In this document: positions 26,527 to 36,215 of the stretch, in pieces
Position numbering within the stretch: position 1 is the first letter of the stretch
Layout of the letters: each line of letters opens with the position of its first letter
The notes under the pieces: model-generated
Told to the model about the DNA's origin: nothing
What the model saw: the letters and a program-made list of their open reading frames with translations, nothing else
Databases searched by the model: none
Assembly (NCBI GenBank): GCA_024698145.1
Contig: JAILRO010000026.1
Span: forward strand, 24,473 to 88,472
From: Lachnospiraceae bacterium
GTDB lineage: Bacteria; Bacillota; Clostridia; Lachnospirales; Lachnospiraceae
Direction of reading: 5' to 3'
DNA: 64,000 nucleotides
Position numbers and translations under genes: made by a program

Positions 26527-28140
26527 TTAAAGCTTTGGACCAGCCTCAACGAGTGCCTTACCAGCCTCATTTGTCTCATACTTCTTGAAGTTCTTGATGA
26601 ATCTTCCTGCAAGATCCTTAGCCTTTGTCTCCCACTCAGAAGCATCAGCATATGTATCTCTAGGATCAAGAATCTCTGTACTAACTCCAGGAAGCTCTGT
26701 AGGAACCTCGAAATCGAAGTAAGGAATCTTCTTTGTAGGAGCCTTCTTGATGTCTCCGTTTAAGATTGCATCAATGATTCCACGTGTATCAGGGATTGAA
26801 ATACGCTTACCTGTTCCGTTCCATCCTGTGTTAACAAGATATGCCTTAGCGCCGTTCTTCTCCATCTTCTTAACAAGCTCCTCACCGTACTTTGTAGGAT
26901 GAAGCTCTAAGAATGCCTGACCGAAACATGCTGAGAATGTAGGTGTAGGCTCTGTAATTCCACGCTCTGTACCGGCAAGCTTAGCAGTAAATCCTGAAAG
27001 GAAGTAATACTGTGTCTGCTCCGGTGTAAGGATAGATACTGGAGGAAGTACGCCGAATGCATCTGCTGAAAGGAAGATAACATTCTCTGCGTCAGGTCCT
27101 GAAGACTTACCATTTACCTTAAGAGCGATGTTGTTGATATGATCAATAGGATATGATACACGAGTATTCTCTGTAACTGACTTGTCATCGAAATCAATCT
27201 TTCCTGCACCGTCTACTGTTACGTTCTCAAGAAGAGCGTCTCTCTTGATAGCGTTGTAGATATCAGGCTCAGATTCCTTATCAAGACCGATAACCTTAGC
27301 GTAGCATCCACCCTCGAAGTTGAATACTCCGTTGTCATCCCATCCGTGCTCGTCGTCACCGATAAGAAGTCTCTTAGGATCTGTAGAAAGAGTTGTCTTA
27401 CCTGTTCCTGAAAGACCGAAGAAGATTGCTGTATTCTTACCTTCCATATCTGTGTTAGCTGAGCAGTGCATTGAAGCAACACCCTTAAGTGGTAAGTAGT
27501 AGTTCATCATTGAGAACATACCCTTCTTCATCTCTCCGCCGTACCATGTATTGATGATAACCTGCTCGCGGCTTGTGATGTTGAATACAACAGCTGTCTC
27601 TGAGTTAAGACCAAGCTCTTTGTAATTCTCAACTTTAGCCTTAGAAGCATTGTAAACTACGAAATCAGGCTCGAACTTCTCAAGTTCCTCAGCTGTTGGC
27701 TGGATGAACATGTTCTTGATGAAATGTGCCTGCCAAGCAACTTCCATAATGAAACGAACTGCCATTCTTGTATCTTCGTTAGCACCACAGAAAGCATCTA
27801 CTACGAAAAGCTTCTTATCAGAAAGCTCTTTCTTAGCGATTTCCTTAACTGCAGCCCATGCCTCTTCTGATGCCGGATGGTTGTCATTAGGATACTCGTC
27901 TGATGTCCACCATACAGTGTCCTTAGAATTCTCATCCATAACAATGAATTTATCTTTAGGAGAACGACCTGTGTAAATACCTGTCATAACGTTAACAGCA
28001 CCAAGCTCTGTCTCCTGACCTACTTCATAACCTGTAAGACCGTCTTTGGTCTCTTCCTTGTAGAGATCCTCAAATGAAGGATTGTGAACGATCTCTGTAG
28101 TACCTGTGATACCGTGCTTTGTCAAATCAATGTTTGCCAT
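26527..28140 (-). CDS. pckA: Phosphoenolpyruvate carboxykinase (ATP)
   Basis: The 537-residue enzyme has the family length and motifs: [11 protein letters not shown] near the N-terminus, the P-loop GLSGTGKTT (about 242-250), the metal-binding [10 protein letters not shown], the [11 protein letters not shown] segment and the C-terminal NTGWNGTG. It interconverts oxaloacetate plus ATP with phosphoenolpyruvate, CO2 and ADP in the cytoplasm. In fermenting gut anaerobes it often runs towards oxaloacetate to feed succinate or biosynthesis, though the direction here is inference. It is a single-gene unit with its own near-consensus promoter and a strong terminator, as expected for a highly expressed metabolic gene. 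Confidence 0.97.
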   Translation of the reverse strand: MANIDLTKHGITGTTEIVHNPSFEDLYKEETKDGLTGYEVGQETELGAVNVMTGIYTGRSPKDKFIVMDENSKDTVWWTSDEYPNDNHPASEEAWAAVKEIAKKELSDKKLFVVDAFCGANEDTRMAVRFIMEVAWQAHFIKNMFIQPTAEELEKFEPDFVVYNASKAKVENYKELGLNSETAVVFNITSREQVIINTWYGGEMKKGMFSMMNYYLPLKGVASMHCSANTDMEGKNTAIFFGLSGTGKTTLSTDPKRLLIGDDEHGWDDNGVFNFEGGCYAKVIGLDKESEPDIYNAIKRDALLENVTVDGAGKIDFDDKSVTENTRVSYPIDHINNIALKVNGKSSGPDAENVIFLSADAFGVLPPVSILTPEQTQYYFLSGFTAKLAGTERGITEPTPTFSACFGQAFLELHPTKYGEELVKKMEKNGAKAYLVNTGWNGTGKRISIPDTRGIIDAILNGDIKKAPTKKIPYFDFEVPTELPGVSTEILDPRDTYADASEWETKAKDLAGRFIKNFKKYETNEAGKALVEAGPKL

Positions 28141-28249
28141 CTTGAATTACCTCTCTTTTTTTTATTTTTTCAAAGTCCATAAAATGATAAATGAATCAGA
28201 TAAGACTTTGATTGTGTACATATTACCGTGCTTTTCGCGCGACACAACT

Positions 28250-28278
28250 AGTATAATTATTATTTATTCATAAGTCAA
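28250..28278 (-). promoter_or_regulatory. Promoter of pckA
   Basis: On the minus strand TTGACT (28273-28278) and TATACT (28250-28255) are separated by 17 bases. The predicted leader is about 100 bases long, which leaves room for post-transcriptional control, although I see no known riboswitch in it. Confidence 0.8.
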
Positions 28279-28313
28279 GAAAAAACTACTTTATAAAAGA
28301 AGGAATCCGTCCT

Positions 28314-31300
28314 CTACTCCACAACTCTGAATCTAAGCAGTCTGTTTGACCATTTGTATTCTCCAACCCAAAGGTTCTTACCGTCAAAACAAAGCTTGTT
28401 TGGCATATATAATGTATTATTATACAAAGTTCCTACCGGTGCATGGTAATCATAGACTCCGTACAAATCGTTCGTAGAATATGATTTCTCGGAATGACCG
28501 ATAATTGTTGTGACCGGATTCTTTTCAATAGCGTCATTGATATTATCCCATATAACCACGCGATTATCGCCCATATTGGTTATTACAAGCATATTATCAG
28601 CGGTAATCAACATGTCATACATGCTGCTTATTGTCGTACGCTCATACATTGTCTTTGTGACATTGCCACCAACAGATGAATCGTAATACTCATAAGGATA
28701 CAAGTTGAAATGCTGATTAATGTTTGAACCCGAATAATCTATACCATATTTCTCGTTGTCAGGATCATTGGTTTCGTTAATCTCCTCGCCAACATTGACA
28801 GTATCTATCACATTTTCAGCATCACTAACCGAAAGTGTCTTTGTCGTGTTACTTCCCTCAAACTGTGAAGTCTTATACACAAGAACCTTCGTACCGTTTG
28901 GATTGACAATCACATAGTTTCCGTTTGATGATACCTGTCCGTAATAAGTCGCACTAAAATCTTCTCCCGTAATCACAGCCACAGGTTCAGATTCCTTCGT
29001 CGGTATGCCTTTATATACCAGCACCTTGAGTCTTCCACTCTCCGATGAATGGGTGCCGGTAGTTAAGTAGAAGTATGTACCGTCATATTCAACATTTGTC
29101 ACTTCTCCGGTAAGATACTCGGAACCGATTCTCTTACCGATCGTGACATCCGGCATCGCACCGTCAAACTTATAATCATTCCATATATGAATAAGTCGCA
29201 TGGTTCTCTCGGTAACTATCATGGTAACTTTACCCTTGTTGTCCTTATAAAGCTTCACATCGCCAAGCTCATGATTGAACTCGTACGAATAATCAGGAAG
29301 TACTCCGGGCGAGCAAGGAATGTCGTTATACACACGAAGTTGTCCGTCAAGGTCATCTAATACTACAAAATGTTTCCCGTCAGATTCAGGAACAGGGTTG
29401 TGCATAAATGCAATCTTTGATGATGCTTTGGTGCTGTTAATATTATATGTGTCTGCTCCTACTGTGATATCAGGAATCGGACATGCACGCACATCTGTCG
29501 CAAACTCTCCCGAAGCCTTCGTAGCTTTATCAAATAATTCTTCAGGCTTACTCCATCCCACAAGCTGATTATCATTAAATGCGCCATACCACAGAACATC
29601 TTTATCTGCCTCATAGAAAAGCTGTCCCATTCCTCCGCCACACACGTAATATCCGACCTGCTTACCGTTATATCCTATGTATGCATTCTCATGCGTGTTC
29701 CACATGCGTAGGTCTCCGGCATCGTCGGCATTATTAATCTCGCCGTCATTGTATATATAAAGACCGCCATGGCATACAAGGTATAAGCGACCATTTATCA
29801 TAGCGCCCTCACCGTAGGTATCAGCGTATATGAAGTCATCCATATTTCCGGCAACTGTCTGCGAAAATGTGTACTGGGTTTGAGTTGTTCCGTCTTCGTT
29901 TATCTTGTATTCCTTAGTTGTCTTGGTAATAGCTTTGCCCGCAGTAACCTTAGCAGTCATTCCCTCAACTGTTGGGAAACCGTTAAACACTCTATAACAA
30001 GAACGGTTACTACCATCTCCCGATTGGATATTCTCATCACCGACTATAAGCTGCTTTCCTGTCCATGTTATAGAACGAGGGGTTGCTCCCTGTTCGACAG
30101 TAAGGACAAGGTCAGGGTAATAGTTCTTTGTGTAAACCCCATTATCCTCATCAGCAAACTCTTCCCAAGTTTCAGGAAGTTCATTCCATATAAGCAGGTT
30201 GTTTCTTCCGAGATTTCCAACAATCATCTTGGTTTTGCCATCGACCTTTTCTATGTTGACACCCCAAGGATTAACGATGTGGGTTGAATTATCCGTATGC
30301 TCACCTGCGAACCAGTTAATTACATGGTCAGCAGCAATCCCTTTCTCACCACTGTTGACAATCGACACAATATCGTCAAACACAAGCAATCTGTCATTGT
30401 GCGAATCCGTTACAATAAGTGTACCGTCAGGATCAATAGCACAATCCATTGGATAATTCATTTTATCGCGGGTGTATCCCGGCGTTGAAGACGTATAGTC
30501 TTTTTGTCCAAGAACCGTAACAGGTCCTTTACTTGTGGCATCATTTATCGAATTGCCTTTGTATATAAGAACTCTCGAGTTCCATACATCACAAAGCGCA
30601 TAATATACTGTACTTCCCACCTTGTAATATGCCATTCCGCTTACGTGGTTAAATCCACCATAATCTTCTTCTGAATCACTAACCGTTTTCTCCAAGTGCG
30701 CACTTCCTAAAACACTTTGGGCTTCTTTGCCATACGCCAAACCCTCGTCTTCTCCTGTGCAATCTTCCAATCTTAAATATTTATTTCCTTCGTTACGATT
30801 GACGCTTATATATTCGCCGTCTGTAACGGAATAAGCCATCAAATGATAAGCCTGCTCCACACCGTTATAAGAAGCTCTTATATACGTATCTCCTGCTTTA
30901 ACAACGTCAACATATATATCACCATCAGAAATGGTGTTGTGAGATTCCTTCGCTTCCTTGCTGTATGGTTTGATTATTACCATGTCCTCATCATCAGCAG
31001 ACCATTTAATCTTCGAGTGATCAATGTTAGCAGGAAGTCCGTTCTGCGCATTGCTCGAATCATTCCACGAAACCGAAGTGGCATATCCGACATATACATG
31101 TCCGTCACCCATTTCACATCTGACGTTACCACCGTCGCCGCCTTGTGACATCACGGCAGTAACATGACACATCAATGTTCTGCCCTCAACAGTAACCGTA
31201 ACATCCGCCTCACCAACGCTATGTGCATAGAGTTCTATCACACCGCTTCCGATATATCTTGCATGGATTAATGACTCATTGCTACTTACTGCAGTCGCAT

Positions 31301-31940
31301 TGTTTCCTGTATAATTCACAATGCTTATACTTGCCGTGTTGTCTCCAACATTTATAGTCTTGTTGGTTTCAGATAATGTGTAATTAACCTGCGCAGGCTC
31401 TGGTGTCACACTTCCTTTGACAACCGTCACCTTACATGTGTTACTCACTTTATTCGAAGTCGCGGTTATCGTTGCCGTTCCTTCCTTCATACCGGTTATC
31501 ACACCGGCTGCATCCACCGTCGCAACAGAAGTATCACTGCATGTAAATGTTACCTTTGAAGAACTCGTTGCCGTGAGCGTACACGTCTTACCTTCCTCAA
31601 CGGAAAGCGATGTTGCAGAAAGTTTTGGTACAATCTTAAACTTCTTCTTAACGGTTCCCTTATATCCGCCCTTACCTTTGATCTCAACAGTAGCAGTACC
31701 GACCTTCTTATTATTCTTGTACTTAACGGTATAATTCTTTTTGTTCTTAAGTGTTTTTGTCTTGTTCTTGACAACCACCTTCGGCTTGACTGCCTTCTTG
31801 GTGTATGTGTAAGTAGTTTGTGCAAGTTTAATCTTGCATTTACTCATCTTTGTTGCCGCATTAGCATTACCTGCAGGCATAAATGACAAAACAAGTGCAA
31901 AACATATTAACCATGCAATAATCTTTTTCATTCTTGTCAT
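28314..31940 (-). CDS. Secreted NHL-type beta-propeller protein with Big2 Ig-like domain
   Basis: The 1208-residue protein has a signal peptide (about 1-29, ending ANAA), a basic beta-rich segment, and a Big2 domain (about 105-175, with VSVEEGKTCTLTA-like and TSVATVDAAGVITGMKEGTATI phrases). Further Ig-like sequence precedes a region of about 800 residues with recurring propeller phrases such as NYPMDCAIDPDGTLIVTDSHNDRLLVFD, NPWGVNIEKVDGKTKMIVGN and MLVITNMGDNRVVIWDN, which look like NHL repeats. Two propellers could fit. No catalytic motif or sorting signal is visible. NHL propellers usually bind proteins or glycans, so surface binding is inferred. It starts 43 bases after the preceding LRR gene and is probably co-transcribed with it. 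Confidence 0.8.
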   Translation of the reverse strand: MTRMKKIIAWLICFALVLSFMPAGNANAATKMSKCKIKLAQTTYTYTKKAVKPKVVVKNKTKTLKNKKNYTVKYKNNKKVGTATVEIKGKGGYKGTVKKKFKIVPKLSATSLSVEEGKTCTLTATSSSKVTFTCSDTSVATVDAAGVITGMKEGTATITATSNKVSNTCKVTVVKGSVTPEPAQVNYTLSETNKTINVGDNTASISIVNYTGNNATAVSSNESLIHARYIGSGVIELYAHSVGEADVTVTVEGRTLMCHVTAVMSQGGDGGNVRCEMGDGHVYVGYATSVSWNDSSNAQNGLPANIDHSKIKWSADDEDMVIIKPYSKEAKESHNTISDGDIYVDVVKAGDTYIRASYNGVEQAYHLMAYSVTDGEYISVNRNEGNKYLRLEDCTGEDEGLAYGKEAQSVLGSAHLEKTVSDSEEDYGGFNHVSGMAYYKVGSTVYYALCDVWNSRVLIYKGNSINDATSKGPVTVLGQKDYTSSTPGYTRDKMNYPMDCAIDPDGTLIVTDSHNDRLLVFDDIVSIVNSGEKGIAADHVINWFAGEHTDNSTHIVNPWGVNIEKVDGKTKMIVGNLGRNNLLIWNELPETWEEFADEDNGVYTKNYYPDLVLTVEQGATPRSITWTGKQLIVGDENIQSGDGSNRSCYRVFNGFPTVEGMTAKVTAGKAITKTTKEYKINEDGTTQTQYTFSQTVAGNMDDFIYADTYGEGAMINGRLYLVCHGGLYIYNDGEINNADDAGDLRMWNTHENAYIGYNGKQVGYYVCGGGMGQLFYEADKDVLWYGAFNDNQLVGWSKPEELFDKATKASGEFATDVRACPIPDITVGADTYNINSTKASSKIAFMHNPVPESDGKHFVVLDDLDGQLRVYNDIPCSPGVLPDYSYEFNHELGDVKLYKDNKGKVTMIVTERTMRLIHIWNDYKFDGAMPDVTIGKRIGSEYLTGEVTNVEYDGTYFYLTTGTHSSESGRLKVLVYKGIPTKESEPVAVITGEDFSATYYGQVSSNGNYVIVNPNGTKVLVYKTSQFEGSNTTKTLSVSDAENVIDTVNVGEEINETNDPDNEKYGIDYSGSNINQHFNLYPYEYYDSSVGGNVTKTMYERTTISSMYDMLITADNMLVITNMGDNRVVIWDNINDAIEKNPVTTIIGHSEKSYSTNDLYGVYDYHAPVGTLYNNTLYMPNKLCFDGKNLWVGEYKWSNRLLRFRVVE

Positions 31941-31983
31941 AGCAACCTCTCCTTTGCTTCCAACATTTATTACTATTCCAAAA

Positions 31984-33249
31984 TTATCTTTTTTGAATTA
32001 TTTGACCCTGATTTCTCGATGAGTTTTCTTGTTTTTTTTTTTGTTTTTTGCTACCGTATAGTTTTATCTTTAATTTCTTTGAATTCGTATCAAATGCAGA
32101 TTTTCCAATATTTTTTATTTTCTTCGATTTGATTACTATTTTCTTCAGTTTTTTTGCATTTTCAAATGCACCTTCTTCGATATCAGAAATATCTGCATTT
32201 ATCGTGATATTCTTTAAATGATTGTTATTGTAAAACGCATATTCCTTAATTGCCTTTACCGGATATGTTTTGTTCTCAATCTTATATTCATATGCTTCAT
32301 AAAACTTTTCCTGTACGGTAATTTTATTCGGTATCGTAGCAGAGGAAACATCCTTAGCACCTATAACTTCAAGGTACTCCTTGCCGTTATCGCCTCTCTT
32401 GCAATAAAAAACATTGTTATCCTCTATTTTGTCCGCATCCGAACATTCTGCATATTTTCTAATAGTTTCGGGGATTGTAACAACCTTGGATTTATCTGTT
32501 TTTTTGAGGCAAACAAGGTCTACGCCCGAAAGTCCCGGAACCTCTTCTAACGCCTTAATATATACAATGTCGTTTCCGTTTACGGTAACATAGTAGCATA
32601 CAGTCTCTTCTTTTGGTCCGTATTTCTTGTTATAGCTATCATTATTCCAATAATCATTTATAGAGATTTTTGCCCAAATCTTGTGACACTTATATTCTGT
32701 TTGTTTTTGGGTGTAAGGACTTTCTTGGGTTATGGTTTCTATCCCATCATAATGCCATGTTTCTCCGGCACAAAGCGTTGTACCTTTTCCATCAACAATC
32801 CAACGGTCTACAGGGGCTTCAAGGTCGGTTCTTTCCGCAACAATCCAACTCCATTTAGGATATTTTTTATCTTTTACATAAATGCGCCCACTCTTCAAAT
32901 CCGTATAAAAATAATATTCACTAGACCCCGGATGAGGCGTTGTATAATCTCCACTGGCAACTGAGTTTTTGCGGTCATATAACATCCGCTTCCAGATGTG
33001 TTCACCCAAAGGATAATTTTTCATGTCTTCAACAAATGAATCCGTACTATAATCCTTTGACCATATCGTAGCGAATATCATTTCAGCATAATTATACTTG
33101 TCGAAGGCTTTTTTCATGATTTTGTCTGTATCTGGGTTTGCCGCCTTAACCACTCTGCTGTCCAAACAAGCAGATATGCAAACAGCAATAACCATCGTGC
33201 AAAAAAATACATTCAATGTTTTCTTATTTTTCTTTATCCACGCTATCAT
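31984..33249 (-). CDS. Secreted BspA-like leucine-rich-repeat protein with lysine-rich C-terminus
   Basis: The reading frame opens at 33327, but the first 26 residues have no ribosome site; ATG 33249 follows GAGGAGGGGG and begins a classic signal peptide, giving 421 residues. The signal segment contains ISAC, which could be a lipobox, and also an alternative cleavage near VKAANPD. The middle of the protein (about 35-270) has no recognised family. The C-terminal part (about 310-400) has BspA-type LRR units (IKEYAFYNNNHLKNITI, IEEGAFENAKKLKKIVI, IGKSAF) and ends in a strongly basic tail. The same C-terminal design recurs in four other proteins of the region. Confidence 0.78.
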   Translation of the reverse strand: MIAWIKKNKKTLNVFFCTMVIAVCISACLDSRVVKAANPDTDKIMKKAFDKYNYAEMIFATIWSKDYSTDSFVEDMKNYPLGEHIWKRMLYDRKNSVASGDYTTPHPGSSEYYFYTDLKSGRIYVKDKKYPKWSWIVAERTDLEAPVDRWIVDGKGTTLCAGETWHYDGIETITQESPYTQKQTEYKCHKIWAKISINDYWNNDSYNKKYGPKEETVCYYVTVNGNDIVYIKALEEVPGLSGVDLVCLKKTDKSKVVTIPETIRKYAECSDADKIEDNNVFYCKRGDNGKEYLEVIGAKDVSSATIPNKITVQEKFYEAYEYKIENKTYPVKAIKEYAFYNNNHLKNITINADISDIEEGAFENAKKLKKIVIKSKKIKNIGKSAFDTNSKKLKIKLYGSKKQKKKQENSSRNQGQIIQKR

Positions 33250-33289
33250 AACCACCCCCTCCTCATTATCACAAAAATAAACTAGTCTT

Positions 33290-33319
33290 ATTATATCACA
33301 AATGCTGTTCGTACTGCAA
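33290..33319 (-). promoter_or_regulatory. Promoter of the LRR / beta-propeller unit
   Basis: On the minus strand TTGCAG (33314-33319) and a perfect TATAAT (33290-33295) are 18 bases apart, about 40 bases before the preferred start. An inverted repeat with arms AATGCTG and CAGCATT (33301-33328) overlaps the -35 region and could be an operator. Confidence 0.55.
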
Positions 33320-33346
33320 AGCAGCATTTGCTAATCGCTTTCATAA

Positions 33347-33384
33347 AAAAACAGCAAAAGAGAGCCTTCATTACGAAAGCCCTC
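33347..33384 (-). terminator. Terminator of the putative pore-forming LRR gene
   Basis: On the minus strand a 10-bp stem with two G-U pairs (GAGGGCTTTC with GAAGGCTCTC) is followed by TTTTGCTGTTTTTTT. It lies about 20 bases after the stop codon of the 33404-36037 gene. Confidence 0.8.
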
Positions 33385-33403
33385 CGGACACATAAAAGAG
33401 AAT

Positions 33404-36037
33404 CTATTTAATTTTTTTGAACTTCTGACTCTTCTTAGTTACACCCTTCTTCTTAAGTATCTTCTTGTAAGATGAATATACTTTTGAAGGAACTTTAATT
33501 ACTGCTTTGTTGTTAATACCCTTAAATGCATTGCTTCCTACAGTCTTCTTGGTAAGCTTATCTGTTTTAATGGTGATGTTCTTAAGCTTCTTACAATTGT
33601 AGAAGGCTTTTTCTCCGATACTTGTGACAGATGCAGGTATTGTAATCTCTGTAAGTGCCTTACAACCACCGAATGCATCTTCACCGATTTCTTCGACATT
33701 ACTTCTAATGCTAACTTTCTTAAGCTTCTTGCTGTTTTCCAAAGCCCCCTCAGCGATTCCAATTACCTTGTATGTCTTGCCTGCAGATTTGACGGTTGCA
33801 GGAATTGTTACAGAAGACGCTTTTGAATTAGTTAATTCAGAAAATACAACTGCCTTATCGGATACTATTTCATACTCTGCATTAGATGTTTCAATTGTCT
33901 CTCCATCTGTAGAGCCATCTTTGCTTCCTGTCGTCGCATCTCCTGCAGCACCTGTAATATTAACTGTAATACCCTTTATATCTATTGTCTGTGACAGTTT
34001 TGCAGGGTTGACATGTGTAGGTGCATATTTGATAATTGCAGTTCCTGCACCTGTTGCTTTGAGTTCATAATGACCTGCAGTGTTCTTGCTTATAACTGCC
34101 GGTCCGCTCTCAACAGCCCATTCGCCCGATGTATTCTCGTCAAATCCATAGAACAACGCACCCATGTCGTTAAAACCGGATACACTCACCTCACTCAAAT
34201 CGTAAGTTTCACCTTCAGAGAGGTCTATCTGATTAATCGAAGGCTTTATAACCTGAAGATTACGCACAGGCTCAAACTCTGAAGCTGTAATACGAACGCC
34301 CTTCTTAGTCATCGAGAACTTACCTCCACAAGGAAGTGTTGGTCTGCAGAAATAGAGATTTCCAAGTGACAGACTTGCCTGCGAAGACTTACTTGCAGCA
34401 AAATATTTCATCCAACTTTTTTCAGTTGATGGTTCTATATTATTGTGTGCATAATTAACAACTGCTGTTTTGAATAGTTCATCAATCGTAACGTTTCTGT
34501 AATAGTCATCATTTAAGCAATGCGGCACAACCGTACCACTTTTGATATTTTTTTTGTCAAAAGCAGGCAAACCAGCTTCAACTTCAATATAAGAATCATA
34601 TAAAAGAACGTCCGTCTTATATACAGGTGATACTTTTGAATCATACGTATATGTCATCGTGGTCTCTGTAGGCTGAACTACAATTGTACTACGTGTATAT
34701 GGTGGCATCTCCAATGAATAATCCTTTGTGCGGGTTACAACCTTACTGTTATCGGTTGTCGTACCCTCCATTTTCGTAGATTCGACAGTCCAGCTTGCCA
34801 TCTCCGTTGCAGAAAATCCCATTTCCATACCAACTTCCACAACAGGGGAAGTTGCCTTAATGCTGTAGTTAAATGATTGCGTAGCTGACAATTCATTCGT
34901 ACACGCCTTCGAATATGAGCATTCTTGTGTAACGCTCTTGGCAATACCTTCTTCTACAGTGTAACTTGTTGAAACAGAGGATGTTGAACCGGTAAGATTC
35001 TCCGCATAATACATATCAGCACTTGTATCCGAATCGTTATTATTATATGTTACACTGCTCTTAACATCCTTTGAGTTGCATTCAATACCTTTCTGTTTGA
35101 GAATATCAAGCGTATCTCCTTTTTTTACATCGTTAGACTCTGCAGACGTTGTAAAGTAGTCCTCCTGACGGTCAATAGCGTTAAAGTCGTGGAAAAACAG
35201 TACATAAATATATGGCTTTTTATTAAAATATCCACTACTATAACCTCCAACCCATTCGCCATTCTCTTTGTGTACAACAGTAAAATCTCGATCTAACTTT
35301 TCGTCAAATGAGTTAATGTTGTTAACCACAACCATACAATAGCAAGGTGTCTGCTGTTCGCCATCCTTTAGCTTATATTTCTGTTTGATATCATTATATA
35401 TGCTATTGTCTTTTCCCCACATAACAACTGCCCTTGCATAAGCCTGATTAGTATTTTGGGCGTTATTTATCTGGTTCTCATAGTTAGTAACACCCTTATC
35501 TGTTAAATAAGGATCGTTAAGAACTGCATTTTCATAAGCCGCTATAGGATTGCTTCCATAAGATAAAGCTGTATGATAAGCGCCCGATATCGCCGGACTG
35601 TCTCCACTTTTTTGAGTATCGTCCTTCATAGCAAGACAAAGCATCTCTGCCCATGCTTCTGAAATAGTCGAGCCTTTCGCCGGCGTTTTTATAGCTGTTA
35701 ATGTTCCATTACCATATGAAGCATCCTTAAAAAACATATTATACGTAAAGAGTTTATCAGTCGGCGTAGTAAGTATCTTTTTGTTCATAATCTGACTGTC
35801 ATCATTAGCTGCAAACTCCGGGATTTCGAAATCCCCCTCAAGCAAATCTGAATATTTGACATCTTCGCCTGTACTTTTTATGTAGTTCGATGTCAACTCA
35901 TCAAGACAACTCATATCTGCATCATGTTCTGCTTTTCCAGCCTGCACTGTCTTCGGACCGGCAAATCCTGAAAGCACCATTGCCGTCGAAAGTGTCAGAC
36001 ACATAAACCGTTTGATGTGTAGCATTTTCATCCTCAT
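33404..36037 (-). CDS. Secreted protein with aerolysin/ETX-like module and BspA LRR C-terminus
   Basis: Translation from ATG 36037 (AAAGGGG eight bases upstream) gives 877 residues; residue numbers here are of the frame opening at 36055. A signal peptide ends near VQAG (39). Residues about 45-340 match no family I know. Residues about 350-495 are dense in alternating Ser/Thr and hydrophobic residues, as in aerolysin/epsilon-toxin/MTX2 proteins: SVTQECSYSKACTNE, then VEVGMEMGFSATEMASWTVES, a Thr-rich stretch, and LEMPPYTRSTIVV, which resembles the PPxT turn of that fold. Residues about 600-700 look Ig-like, and residues about 735-883 are BspA LRRs with the lysine-rich cap. A pore-forming role is inferred from pattern only. 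It is divergent from the response-regulator gene. Confidence 0.6.
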   Translation of the reverse strand: MRMKMLHIKRFMCLTLSTAMVLSGFAGPKTVQAGKAEHDADMSCLDELTSNYIKSTGEDVKYSDLLEGDFEIPEFAANDDSQIMNKKILTTPTDKLFTYNMFFKDASYGNGTLTAIKTPAKGSTISEAWAEMLCLAMKDDTQKSGDSPAISGAYHTALSYGSNPIAAYENAVLNDPYLTDKGVTNYENQINNAQNTNQAYARAVVMWGKDNSIYNDIKQKYKLKDGEQQTPCYCMVVVNNINSFDEKLDRDFTVVHKENGEWVGGYSSGYFNKKPYIYVLFFHDFNAIDRQEDYFTTSAESNDVKKGDTLDILKQKGIECNSKDVKSSVTYNNNDSDTSADMYYAENLTGSTSSVSTSYTVEEGIAKSVTQECSYSKACTNELSATQSFNYSIKATSPVVEVGMEMGFSATEMASWTVESTKMEGTTTDNSKVVTRTKDYSLEMPPYTRSTIVVQPTETTMTYTYDSKVSPVYKTDVLLYDSYIEVEAGLPAFDKKNIKSGTVVPHCLNDDYYRNVTIDELFKTAVVNYAHNNIEPSTEKSWMKYFAASKSSQASLSLGNLYFCRPTLPCGGKFSMTKKGVRITASEFEPVRNLQVIKPSINQIDLSEGETYDLSEVSVSGFNDMGALFYGFDENTSGEWAVESGPAVISKNTAGHYELKATGAGTAIIKYAPTHVNPAKLSQTIDIKGITVNITGAAGDATTGSKDGSTDGETIETSNAEYEIVSDKAVVFSELTNSKASSVTIPATVKSAGKTYKVIGIAEGALENSKKLKKVSIRSNVEEIGEDAFGGCKALTEITIPASVTSIGEKAFYNCKKLKNITIKTDKLTKKTVGSNAFKGINNKAVIKVPSKVYSSYKKILKKKGVTKKSQKFKKIK

Positions 36038-36088
36038 CTTTATTACCCCTTTCATAAAAAAGACATGATATGTTATAATGTAATCGAC

Positions 36089-36097
36089 ATTATAGCA
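36089..36097 (-). promoter_or_regulatory. Extended -10 promoter for the putative pore-forming LRR gene
   Basis: On the minus strand TGCTATAAT gives a perfect -10 hexamer with the TGn extension, about 50 bases before the start codon. The -35 region is poor, which extended -10 promoters tolerate, and which suggests activator control. Confidence 0.55.
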
Positions 36098-36119
36098 TCG
36101 AAAAAATGAAACATTTTCC

Positions 36120-36139
36120 CGGTTACGAATCTGTAACCG
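36120..36139. promoter_or_regulatory. Inverted repeat between divergent promoters (candidate operator)
   Basis: CGGTTACGAATCTGTAACCG is a 7-bp inverted repeat with a six-base centre, halfway between the promoters of the LRR gene (minus) and the response-regulator gene (plus). The same core recurs in the terminator at 41901-41938. It could be a binding site for the response regulator or another factor. Confidence 0.45.
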
Positions 36140-36163
36140 AAACCATAATATGCAGTTTTGGTG

Positions 36164-36172
36164 TGGTATTAT
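36164..36172 (+). promoter_or_regulatory. Extended -10 promoter for the response regulator
   Basis: TGGTATTAT fits an extended -10 (TGnTATnnT) about 45 bases upstream of the response-regulator ATG. No good -35 hexamer is present at the expected distance. Confidence 0.4.
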
Positions 36173-36215
36173 TAGCTTACATTAATCATTTGCATATTAT
36201 CGAAGGAGAAAATAT

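Noticed and set aside
28141..28313. A riboswitch in the pckA leader
   Set aside because: I looked for known conserved motifs in the roughly 100-base leader and found none; only the promoter is clear.
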